Shown here: positions 1 through 7,179 of the stretch, in pieces | Numbering within the stretch: the first letter of the stretch is position 1 | How the letters are laid out: each line of letters opens with the position of its first letter | NCBI GenBank assembly: GCA_029983495.1 | Contig: JASBZJ010000099.1 | Span: forward strand, 1 to 7,212 | Reading direction: 5' to 3' | Length of the DNA: 7,212 bases | Source: Porphyromonas sp. | Lineage (GTDB): Bacteria; Bacteroidota; Bacteroidia; Bacteroidales; Porphyromonadaceae | Position numbers and translations under genes: made by a program | The notes under the pieces: generated by a model | What the model saw: only the letters and a program-made list of their open reading frames with translations | Told to the model about the DNA's origin: nothing | The model's database searches: none

Positions 1-460
1 CAACTCTCTCAATCACTTTCCAAGTTATTTGATAAATCTTTTCAACCACAGGTATACACTCTTCCTCTGTAACCCCAGGGTATACCGTCGATTCATAAAC
101 TACTACATCACCTTTAGTGATAGCTGTTCCAACAGTTTTGCTTGCACTTTTTAAAGGCCATAAATTAGGGTGATTATTATCATCAACGGGTGTAGGCACT
201 GCAACAACATAAAAGTTGCATTCCTTTATTTGCTCAATATCACTCGTACATGTAAATCCATACTTTTCGATAGCCTCTTTTAGCAAGTCATCTGCTACTT
301 CCAAAGTAGCATCATGCCCCTGCATAAGTTCATCTACACGGGCTTTATTTAAATCGAATCCAATTGTAGGGAATTTAGTTGAAAACAAACGTGCTAAAGG
401 AAGACCTACATAACCAAGGCCAATAACACAAACTTTAATATGTGATAGATTTATTTCCAT
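1..460 (-). CDS. Nucleotide-sugar 6-dehydrogenase (UDP-HexNAc dehydrogenase type), N-terminal part
   Basis: This is the 5' part of a gene cut by the left edge; 153 residues are visible. It begins with an NAD-binding Rossmann fold: GLGYVGLPLA with glycines at 14, 16 and 19, and the acidic residue after beta-2 in GFD at 34-36. The blocks AVPTPVD (88-94) and YESTVYPGVTEEE (122-134) follow. This wording matches the WbpA/WbpO/TviB branch of the UDP-glucose/GDP-mannose dehydrogenase family, which oxidises C6 of UDP-GlcNAc or UDP-GalNAc to the uronic acid using two NAD+. The substrate cannot be fixed from this fragment. The catalytic cysteine and the middle and C-terminal domains lie outside the window. 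The ATG at 458-460 is the first in frame after a TAA at 503-505. The gene follows the 4,6-dehydratase by 86 bp on the same strand, which suggests a shared role in making precursors. The last dozen residues differ from the usual family pattern. Confidence 0.9.
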   Translation of the reverse strand, partial: MEINLSHIKVCVIGLGYVGLPLARLFSTKFPTIGFDLNKARVDELMQGHDATLEVADDLLKEAIEKYGFTCTSDIEQIKECNFYVVAVPTPVDDNNHPNLWPLKSASKTVGTAITKGDVVVYESTVYPGVTEEECIPVVEKIYQITWKVIERV

Positions 461-500
461 GCCGTTATCGAAGACGAAGTAGCTTTTTAAATACTGAACA

Positions 501-518
501 AGTTAAATCGGGTTAACT
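501..518. repeat. Short inverted repeat in the dehydratase-dehydrogenase spacer
   Basis: AGTTAA and TTAACT form perfect 6-bp arms around a 6-base centre. It sits about 40 bp before the dehydrogenase start. The arms are AT-rich and no T run follows on the minus strand, so it is not a convincing terminator. It could be a weak RNA hairpin, a protein-binding site, or chance. Confidence 0.35.
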
Positions 519-546
519 CTAGCCTTACTCTACAGCAGTTGCATTA

Positions 547-2625
547 CTATATTTTATAATCTATAGTTGTTACTTGGTTAAAAGGCATCGTTTCACACGC
601 TTCGATAGGATTATGCGAGGAGAAAGTTTCGAAGGCTACACGAGTTGGAATACCTTTACCAGCATCATAGTGCTTATCTAGAATGGCGTAAGCACTGTTG
701 GTGCTTTTGTATTCGGGTACAAAAGCTTTAAGCAAGGTTACAGCATCCATTGGTTTTACCTCACGAGCTTTAGCACATAGGGCTTCGTAAGGTTGCAGTA
801 TTTGGGTATAATCAGCCGGTCTTACAAGGGCAATGCGTACTTTTGGCAGATCCGTTTTAACGGTACTCTCATCCGTTGCTAGCACTTCCTCGTATATTTT
901 TTCACCTGGTCGCAAGCCCGTAAAAGTAATCTTTATATCCTTGTCGGGTTCAAAACCTGCAAGCCGAATCATTCTTCTGGCTAAATCAACAATCTTATGC
1001 TCTTCGCCCATATCGAATACAAAAATTTCGGTACGGTTACCCAACGACGATGCTTGAAGCACCAAACTGCAAGCTTCGGGAATGCTCATAAAAAAGCGAA
1101 CAATATCGGGGTGCGTTACAGTAACCGGCCCGCCCTTGGCAATCTGTTCTCGGAATAGGTGTATCACCGAGCCTTGGCTACCGAGTACATTGCCAAAGCG
1201 CGTGGTAATAAAGGTTGTTTTACCTTTTATTTTACCTTCCTCAATAGCCTTACCTAAACTTTGTACATATATTTCGGCTGCACGTTTCGTAGCCCCCATA
1301 ACGTTGGTTGGGTTAACAGCCTTATCCGTGCTAACCATAACCATGGTATCAACATTATATGCCACACAAGCATCGGCAATATTACGAGTTCCTTCGGCAT
1401 TAACAGTTATAGCCTCGCAAGGGTTTTCCTCCATAAGGGGTACATGCTTATAAGCGGCAGCATGTAACACTATTTGTGGTTTGTAATGGTCGAAAATAAC
1501 GTCTATTCTATTGCGTTGGCGAACATCGGCAATTAGGGGAACAAACTGTAAATTTGGGAAATACTCGTTCAAATATAGGCGAACTTCGTGCAAGGGCGAC
1601 TCGGCATTATCCAGCAAAACTAACTGTTTTACCCCATAGGTTGCAATCTGTTTTACCAATTCCGAACCAATACTACCCGCAGCACCTGTTACAAGCACTG
1701 TTTTCCCTTGGTATACCTTTCGTACCGATTGATGGTTATGGGTAATTACATCGCGCATTAGGAGATCCTCGATACGTATCCTACGCACACTATCGCGTGC
1801 AATTTCGTTCACTGAGGTAGCACTAATTTGGCTACAAAGGTACGTACTTAGCCCTAATGATTGACAATCGGCAATAAACGATTCTCGCTCAGCTAAAAAG
1901 TCGTACCGATTCGAAAATACAATTCCCTGTATATGCTTTTGGCGAACTATTTTAACGAGGTCGCTTTTGTTATGAATGATGTAAATTTTCAAATCCGAAA
2001 GCCGGAACTGGTTGTTGGCACTTTCCTGTGTGCAAAAGCCTACCACCTGAAACTCGCGCGAATTACGAAGCATTTGAAAAATACCTTCAGCAGCGGAATT
2101 TACACCATAAATAAGTACAACCTGCTTATTTATATGATTTTCAGGTACAGTAATACGGGTTAAATGCCTAGCAAACCATATCATTACAAAACGCACAAAG
2201 CTTATGGAAAGCACAAAGCATACAAAAAAGGTTATTGCCGTAAAAATTAGCATACGCATGCTATATGGTATACCCGTAATAGCAAACAAAAGTGCCATAG
2301 CCACTATTACCAATAGAGCATTACACAGTGCCATAGCTAACAGCCTATAACTAACTACAAACGAACTATGGCGAAGGATTTGCTTATACGTTGAAAATAT
2401 AAGCGACGAAACAAATGTTGTAACAGCACCAACAAACAACAATGCCGGCAAAATCCATTTTATGTGGAGGAATTGGCTCCAACTAGCCGAGGGGTCGAGA
2501 TAAAAATAAAGTGCGCTACCGAGTAGCATACAAGCCGCACCTACTAAGACATCCGTTAGTAGCACAATTTTTCGATTCACATACCTGGCTTGATAGGTAT
2601 TAAGCAATAAATTTTTGACAGACAT
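547..2625 (-). CDS. capD: Membrane-bound UDP-sugar 4,6-dehydratase, long CapD/WbpM/PglF type
   Basis: The 692-residue protein has the length and layout of the long, membrane-anchored short-chain dehydrogenases that remove water from UDP-GlcNAc (or a related UDP-sugar) to give a 4-keto-6-deoxy intermediate. Four hydrophobic helices are visible at about 20-43, 55-78, 90-117 and 123-148. A degenerate nucleotide-binding domain follows (about 165-290, with VVLIYGVNSAAEG). The catalytic domain starts near 305: TGAAGSIGSE has glycines 314, 317 and 320 for NAD, then AAAYKHVPLMEENP (389-402), VSTDKAVNPT (431-440), NVMGATK (441-447) and LRPGEK (571-576). The usual YxxxK is replaced by M443-x3-K447, as is known for this long family, so the enzyme should be active. 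About 40 residues beyond VPEYKSTNS look like an extra tail. The product would feed synthesis of bacillosamine-, QuiNAc- or FucNAc-like sugars; which one cannot be told here. The symbol is a family label, not a proven orthologue. The ATG at 2623-2625 was chosen because it precedes the first membrane helix by a short basic N-terminus. Confidence 0.93.
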   Translation of the reverse strand: MSVKNLLLNTYQARYVNRKIVLLTDVLVGAACMLLGSALYFYLDPSASWSQFLHIKWILPALLFVGAVTTFVSSLIFSTYKQILRHSSFVVSYRLLAMALCNALLVIVAMALLFAITGIPYSMRMLIFTAITFFVCFVLSISFVRFVMIWFARHLTRITVPENHINKQVVLIYGVNSAAEGIFQMLRNSREFQVVGFCTQESANNQFRLSDLKIYIIHNKSDLVKIVRQKHIQGIVFSNRYDFLAERESFIADCQSLGLSTYLCSQISATSVNEIARDSVRRIRIEDLLMRDVITHNHQSVRKVYQGKTVLVTGAAGSIGSELVKQIATYGVKQLVLLDNAESPLHEVRLYLNEYFPNLQFVPLIADVRQRNRIDVIFDHYKPQIVLHAAAYKHVPLMEENPCEAITVNAEGTRNIADACVAYNVDTMVMVSTDKAVNPTNVMGATKRAAEIYVQSLGKAIEEGKIKGKTTFITTRFGNVLGSQGSVIHLFREQIAKGGPVTVTHPDIVRFFMSIPEACSLVLQASSLGNRTEIFVFDMGEEHKIVDLARRMIRLAGFEPDKDIKITFTGLRPGEKIYEEVLATDESTVKTDLPKVRIALVRPADYTQILQPYEALCAKAREVKPMDAVTLLKAFVPEYKSTNSAYAILDKHYDAGKGIPTRVAFETFSSHNPIEACETMPFNQVTTIDYKI

Positions 2626-2768
2626 AGTACAAGTTCATCACAACGAGCAATTGATATATTTTCATTCTTAGCCATCCTCTTCCTCTACGTGGTATTCGTA
2701 CTTGTTCGACCATTACAAACACCACCTCGGGGAACAATAGTGTGCAAAATAGGGGAGGTTGGCTTCAT
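2626..2768. other. 143-bp spacer between phosphatase and dehydratase genes
   Basis: This is the longest gap between genes in the cluster. No gene is supported. A weak paired region exists (GTGGT near 2728 with ACCAC near 2692 on the minus strand, enclosing TTGT/ACAA), but no T run follows. TATTTTG near 2740 on the minus strand resembles a Bacteroidota -7 box with one base missing, and I found no correctly spaced upstream TTTG. An internal promoter is possible but not shown. Confidence 0.4.
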
Positions 2769-3470
2769 TTAGTACAATTGGTTTACAATAAGTTTGTTAA
2801 GTTTAAAGTTACGCCCAAGCATAGCTTCGAGTACGTGGTATCGATGCACGTCGCTACCCATAAGGGTATACATCCCCATAGCTAGCAACATATGCGCTTT
2901 AACCTTTGCTTCCTTACCATAGGCTTCGAGCAAGGAGAATAGGTTCAGTTGAAACTTTACCCCCATTTGGTGCAGTTGCCGGTAGTCGGTCTTATCCATA
3001 TACCTATACCTTTCGGGGTGTGCCAACACGGGGTGATAACCTTTGGCTTTTATACTTTGTAGCGTTCCCAACAAGTCCATTGGAGGGTTGTAATACGAAG
3101 TTTCAACCAACAAGTGGTTACCCGCATCTCCTATAGGGAGCAAATCATTAGCTTCTAAGCGTTCATCGAACAAATTATCGAGCATATTCTCTGCTGCAAG
3201 GTGCAACGCTATAACACCTTTATATTTTTCGTTCAGTTCGTTAAAGCGTATGCGCAAAGCTTCGGTTGTATTGGGTATATCCTCCATAATATGGGGGGTA
3301 AGCCATACTTGTTTTACTCCAAGCTTTTCGTAACGCTCCAACATTTTAAGCGATTCATCCATCGAACGCGCCCCATCATCAACAGCCGGCAATATATGAC
3401 AATGCCAATCGGTAAAGCCTTGCAAAAAGCCACTGCTTTCCAAACGTCTCGCTTTCGTCCAAAGGAACAT
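2769..3470 (-). CDS. PHP-family metal-dependent tyrosine phosphatase (CpsB/CapC/Wzh type)
   Basis: The 233-residue protein carries the metal-binding set of the PHP phosphatases: H23 and H25 in DWHCHILPAVDDGA with D31 beside them, H60 in LTPH, E94 in AAEN, E123 in VETSY, H151 in LAHPERY, and D207 and H209 in GSDVHR. These enzymes remove phosphate from tyrosines on the C-terminal tail of the partner BY-kinase in the cytoplasm, using divalent metals (usually Mn). They are not related to the low-molecular-weight Wzb phosphatases of Enterobacteria. There is no signal peptide or membrane segment. Length is a little below the usual 240-260. It lies directly after the kinase gene with a 122-bp gap, which supports pairing of the two. 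The ATG at 3468-3470 is the first in frame after TAA at 3480-3482 and leaves a short basic leader, as in relatives. A role in other phosphate hydrolysis is possible but less likely in this context. Confidence 0.93.
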   Translation of the reverse strand: MFLWTKARRLESSGFLQGFTDWHCHILPAVDDGARSMDESLKMLERYEKLGVKQVWLTPHIMEDIPNTTEALRIRFNELNEKYKGVIALHLAAENMLDNLFDERLEANDLLPIGDAGNHLLVETSYYNPPMDLLGTLQSIKAKGYHPVLAHPERYRYMDKTDYRQLHQMGVKFQLNLFSLLEAYGKEAKVKAHMLLAMGMYTLMGSDVHRYHVLEAMLGRNFKLNKLIVNQLY

Positions 3471-3592
3471 TTCGCACGGTTAATACACTAAACTGTTTAT
3501 ACTACAGCTTGCTTGCACATAAGCTTTTGCCTCGTTAATAATCAAATAAACAACTAAAGAGGGGGGTGAAAGGAATAAACACACCATAGGGT

Positions 3593-6025
3593 CTACTCGT
3601 TCTCTTCGCTGTCGTTACTATAGTATCCATAGCTGTATCCGTTCCGATAACCATATCCGTAACGAGCACTGTCGTTTTCGGTACCATTAAGAATAAGAGC
3701 CATGTTTTTATAATGTTTTTCGGAGTATATTTTCTGTAGTTCGGGCAACATACTCTTTTCAAAAAGCCCCGAGCGAACAACAAACAGGGTACGGTCGGCA
3801 AATTGATTAATTATTTGAGCATCTGCCACAATTTCAATAGGAGGACAATCAATAAACACGTAATCGTAGTTAGTACGTGCCCACATAATCAACTCCTCTA
3901 ACCGGCTGTGTAGTAATAATTCCGTGGGGTTAGGGGGAATAGTTCCCACAGGTATTACGCCTAACAAATTCCTTGCTCCCCGCATATATATTACTTGCTC
4001 GAGGTTGTTAACACTACCATTAAGGTAATCACTAAGCCCCAACTTAGGAGAACTAATATAAGCCGAAGTTGAGGCATGCCTCATATCCCCATCAATTACA
4101 AGTACGCGGCTTCCTCGGATGGCAAAACTTGTTGCAATATTAGCTGTAACAAACGATTTTCCGCTATTCGGGTTAAAACTGGTTACCGCAAATACGTTCG
4201 CTTGGTTATTGTTCCCCATTATAAATTCGAGGTTTGTGCGCAATACCCTAAAAGCTTCGTTTATAATATTACGGCTACCGGCTTTTACCACAACCGGCGG
4301 AGTTTCTACTGTATTGGATTTTTTCTGCTTTACCCATTTAAATTTCTTTCGCTTCGAAGGCATCAGCGGAATTTCGCCAAGGAACGGCATTTTTAAGCCT
4401 TCAATATCCTTACGGCTACGAATACGAGTATTAAAGGTTTCGTGTATGAACAGTACAACAATGGGTAAAAGTAAACCTAGTACAATAGCCGCTAAAAAAA
4501 TATTTCGTTTTACAGGTTTTACAGGGGTAAGTTTACCCATAGGAGCCGAAATAATACGAGTATTATAGGCAGTAAACGCTTTCGAAAGCTCGTTTTCCTC
4601 GCGTTTTTGCAGAAGGAATAAGTAAAGTGCTTCCTTAACCTTCTGTTCGCGCCCCACCGACTGAAGGAACTTTGCTTGGTCGGGGTTCGATGCTATTTGG
4701 GCATTAGTTTTCTTTTCGTACTGCTTAAGACTGGCAATTTGGGTATTAAGTGTTACCAAGTGGTTGTTTACTGATTCTATAATAGCCTTACGCAAAGCCA
4801 CAAGGTTTTGGTCGTAGTCAACTACAAGTGGGTTAGTTTCGCTCGAGTTCGCAACAATGCTATTTCGTTGTAATTGCTGTTTATTGTATTCGGCAATTTG
4901 AGCTTCAATACTTTGGCTTTCAATGCCCGAATTGGCGGGCAGTAACTGATTACTGTTCGAATTCTTAGTAAGGGTTTCTAAAATATACTGTGCCATGCTT
5001 CGCTGTGTATTAAGCTTTAGCAATTGGCTGTTAGTTTCGCCCGACTGAGTAAGGTAAAGGTTCGAAGCCATTTCGATATCGGGCAAGAGATGGTTACTTT
5101 TGTACGACGAAATTTCCTCATCAACCCCTCCCAGTTCGCGTTCGATAGTGGCCAACCTTTCGTTGATAAAGTTCGATGTTGCCAAAGTCATTTGGTTTTT
5201 ATCCTCCATCCAGTTTTCCTTATACACAGCAATAAGTGTAGTAATAATATCTGTTGCACGTTGGGGATGAACATCGTTGTACGAAATATTTATAATTGTC
5301 GACTTATCGCTGTTTACCGCTACAGTTAGTTTTTTACGAACATCATCGGTTGTGCGGTAGAGGTTTGTTCGTACCACGGCAATATTTTTTCCTATATGGG
5401 CATTGTGTTTTGAATACCCCATAGTTGGAATAACAGTTACCTTGCCGAGGGGTGTTGAAGTTACCGAATTAAGCGAAACGGTTAAAGCATCATCGGCGGA
5501 ATCGCTACTTACTCTACTTTTAAAATTCGAAAGTATTACCGTGCTGTCGCCATTTATCGTTAAGGTTAAACTTGCGGTTTCCTCGTCTTTTAAATCGTGA
5601 AAAATAACTTTTACAGGTAGCTCCTCGCCATAGAGGGTATTTTTGTGGAATTGACCATTTTCCAGATAATTCACATCCAATGAGAGGCGTTTCACAACCT
5701 CTAGAATAGTGGCGGGAACTTTTAGTATTTCCACTTCGTTGTATATATTGCTTCGCCCTGCATTAAGCCCCATTTCTGAAAAAACATTTGCCATATCACC
5801 AGCAATGCTGCTCGATTTTGAATCCTCTTTAATAAGCATCGTGGCACTGCGCTGATATACTTTAGGGGTAGAAAGAATATAAAAACAGGCTATACCTACA
5901 GCAATAAGTATCGATACTACAAACCATAACCATTTATGCAAACATAACCACAAGAAATCCTTAAGATCTATGGTACTATTGATATGGCTCAATTGTTGCT
6001 CGTGCAAAGGTTGACTACTTTCCAT
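3593..6025 (-). CDS. wzc: Wzc-type polysaccharide co-polymerase with cytoplasmic tyrosine autokinase (BY-kinase)
   Basis: The 810-residue protein is a complete fused Wzz plus BY-kinase. Helix 1 is at about 31-52 and helix 2 at about 507-530. Between them lies a large periplasmic part with Wzz sequence after helix 1 and glutamine-rich, probably coiled-coil stretches (about 285-310 and 400-480). The cytoplasmic kinase follows: EAFRVLR (590-596) matches the ExxRxxR ring-assembly motif, Walker A is NPNSGKS (618-624, K623), Walker A' is VLVIDGDMR (641-649, D645 and D647), and Walker B is VFIDCPP (723-729, D726). The tail holds seven tyrosines (789, 791, 793, 797, 799, 801, 802), the expected autophosphorylation cluster, and then an acidic end. 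Known family members set chain length and drive export by cycling between phosphorylated octamers and dephosphorylated monomers. The gene starts 27 bp after the export lipoprotein gene and is followed by its likely phosphatase. The start at 6023-6025 has an A-rich upstream region and no Shine-Dalgarno. Confidence 0.96.
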   Translation of the reverse strand: MESSQPLHEQQLSHINSTIDLKDFLWLCLHKWLWFVVSILIAVGIACFYILSTPKVYQRSATMLIKEDSKSSSIAGDMANVFSEMGLNAGRSNIYNEVEILKVPATILEVVKRLSLDVNYLENGQFHKNTLYGEELPVKVIFHDLKDEETASLTLTINGDSTVILSNFKSRVSSDSADDALTVSLNSVTSTPLGKVTVIPTMGYSKHNAHIGKNIAVVRTNLYRTTDDVRKKLTVAVNSDKSTIINISYNDVHPQRATDIITTLIAVYKENWMEDKNQMTLATSNFINERLATIERELGGVDEEISSYKSNHLLPDIEMASNLYLTQSGETNSQLLKLNTQRSMAQYILETLTKNSNSNQLLPANSGIESQSIEAQIAEYNKQQLQRNSIVANSSETNPLVVDYDQNLVALRKAIIESVNNHLVTLNTQIASLKQYEKKTNAQIASNPDQAKFLQSVGREQKVKEALYLFLLQKREENELSKAFTAYNTRIISAPMGKLTPVKPVKRNIFLAAIVLGLLLPIVVLFIHETFNTRIRSRKDIEGLKMPFLGEIPLMPSKRKKFKWVKQKKSNTVETPPVVVKAGSRNIINEAFRVLRTNLEFIMGNNNQANVFAVTSFNPNSGKSFVTANIATSFAIRGSRVLVIDGDMRHASTSAYISSPKLGLSDYLNGSVNNLEQVIYMRGARNLLGVIPVGTIPPNPTELLLHSRLEELIMWARTNYDYVFIDCPPIEIVADAQIINQFADRTLFVVRSGLFEKSMLPELQKIYSEKHYKNMALILNGTENDSARYGYGYRNGYSYGYYSNDSEENE

Positions 6026-6052
6026 CGTCTTGTTTTTATCAAATTCAACCTA

Positions 6053-6901
6053 CTATTTTCCCGAACGTTGAGTGGTATTTATAACAACTACTGCAACCGA
6101 GGTGAGCAACGACGCTACACTAATCCAAAACGACGACGAAAGGAAAGTGTTACCATTAACGGTCGATTGTCGTTTTCGCGTATCATTAGGGTCGATATAA
6201 ATAATATCGTTCTGTTGTAAATAGAATACGGGCGAATTAAGCAACTCGCTCCCCGAATTAAGATTTACGGTATAAATGGTTTGTACATCAGCATTTCGGC
6301 GAATAACTTTTACCGAATCGCGCTTACCGTATATGGTAAGGTCGCCTGCTTGGCTAATGGCATCGAGTATAGTTAGCTGGTCGTGACTGATAGCATACTG
6401 CCCGGGGTGGGCAACTTCGCCCAATACCGAAAAGTGTAAGTTCTGAAATTCCACCGTAACGGTAGGATCCTTAACAAGGTTCCCCTCAATAAGTTTTTCT
6501 TTAACCAAAGTAGCTATTTCTTCGCGTGTTTTGCCGGCAACGGCAATTTTGCCTAAAATAGGAAAATCAATTGTACCCTTACTGCTCACACTATAACTTG
6601 CAAGCTCCCGGTTAAGGTCGTACGCCGAACGTGTACCTGTGCCAATACGTGTCGAAACAATGGGTAAATTGAATAAATTAGAAAGCTCGGGATCCTTACT
6701 TTTTACTACAATAAAAAGTTTATCATCTGATTTAACTGTAATAGGTTGCGGTTGAATCATCGTCACCTTGTCGCCATCTTTCAAATCCTGAAAGTAGCTA
6801 ATGTTCTTAATAGAGCCACAAGCCATAAAAACCATTGGAACGACCACTATCGCCACAAATTTAGCAGCCAGTGCTTTCGCTATTCGTAAGTTGCACATCA
6901 T
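6053..6901 (-). CDS. wza: Wza-like polysaccharide export outer-membrane lipoprotein
   Basis: The 282-residue protein begins with a basic N-terminus, a hydrophobic core (about 11-27) and a cysteine at 28 followed by GSIKNISYFQD. This is the usual look of Bacteroidota export lipoproteins, although F-M-A before the cysteine is a weak lipobox. The Poly_export domain spans about 50-152 (SSKGTIDFPILGKIAVAGKT and DPTVTVEF are typical). One SLBB domain follows (about 155-207, FSVLGEVAHPGQY). The C-terminus has a hydrophobic segment (258-275). Proteins of this type form the ring or channel by which polysaccharide crosses the periplasm and outer membrane, working with Wzc. It is shorter than E. coli Wza (about 380), as is common in this phylum, and has a single clear SLBB repeat. 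Two ATG codons stand in tandem (6899-6901 and 6896-6898); either may be used. It is the first gene of the visible operon. Confidence 0.94.
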   Translation of the reverse strand: MMCNLRIAKALAAKFVAIVVVPMVFMACGSIKNISYFQDLKDGDKVTMIQPQPITVKSDDKLFIVVKSKDPELSNLFNLPIVSTRIGTGTRSAYDLNRELASYSVSSKGTIDFPILGKIAVAGKTREEIATLVKEKLIEGNLVKDPTVTVEFQNLHFSVLGEVAHPGQYAISHDQLTILDAISQAGDLTIYGKRDSVKVIRRNADVQTIYTVNLNSGSELLNSPVFYLQQNDIIYIDPNDTRKRQSTVNGNTFLSSSFWISVASLLTSVAVVVINTTQRSGK

Positions 6902-6956
6902 TCAGCTTTTATCTTTAAATGCCAAATATCTAATAATAAATAATAAAACTTCACTT

Positions 6957-6996
6957 AAAAAAAGGAGCATAACCCTCCAACTCATGCGAAGGTTAT
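6957..6996 (-). promoter_or_regulatory. Possible attenuator: weak terminator hairpin with overlapping alternative stem
   Basis: On the minus strand GGAG (6978-6975) can pair with CTCC (6967-6964), leaving a 7-base loop, and is followed directly by seven T (6963-6957). ATAACC (6996-6991) can pair perfectly with GGTTAT (6974-6969), and GCAT (6987-6984) with ATGC (6970-6967). These alternatives clash with the first stem. A weak hairpin plus T run with a competing stem is the layout of a transcription attenuator, here about 55 bases before the wza start. The 4-bp stem is short, so termination would be inefficient without a helper factor. Confidence 0.3.
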
Positions 6997-7156
6997 TAGT
7001 AGAACAAAGCAAAATTGCAACTGCCCTATCAACTTCGCATTTACACCTCCCAACAATATGCTTTGAGGTTGTTGAAAAAACACACTCCACCTAATAACCT
7101 GCTATAATTCAGAATTTAGGTAACGCTTTACCCAAATTAAAACCGTTTGAATACGT

Positions 7157-7179
7157 AGGCCTGGTAAAAAACCAGGCTT
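7157..7179. repeat. Strong hairpin far upstream of wza
   Basis: GCCTGGT (7159-7165) and ACCAGGC (7171-7177) are perfect 7-bp arms around AAAAA. On the plus strand the stem extends by a G-U and an A-U pair. Neither strand has a T run after the stem, so it is not a standard terminator. It may be an RNA structural element, the end of an upstream transcript, or part of a dispersed intergenic repeat. Confidence 0.5.

Noticed and set aside
1082..1453. 123-residue plus-strand frame inside the 4,6-dehydratase gene
   Set aside because: It lies antisense to the highly conserved catalytic domain and shows no features of its own.
3471..3592. Possible regulatory hairpin (AGCTT/AAGCT) and C6 run in the kinase-phosphatase spacer
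   Set aside because: The 5-bp arms with a 10-base loop and no T run are within chance, and the homopolymer is too short to argue for phase variation outside a reading frame.
3535..3801. 88-residue minus-strand frame over the 3' end of wzc
   Set aside because: It is an out-of-frame reading of the kinase tail, whose tyrosine- and glycine-rich codons avoid stops in that frame.
4119..4568. 149-residue plus-strand frame inside wzc
   Set aside because: It lies antisense to the kinase and second membrane helix codons, has no recognisable domain, and is best explained as a shadow.
6902..7090. 62-residue minus-strand frame ending one base before the wza ATG
   Set aside because: It begins with GTG, has no family resemblance, and overlaps the T7 run and paired segments. 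The direct junction with wza is suggestive but not enough to call a gene.
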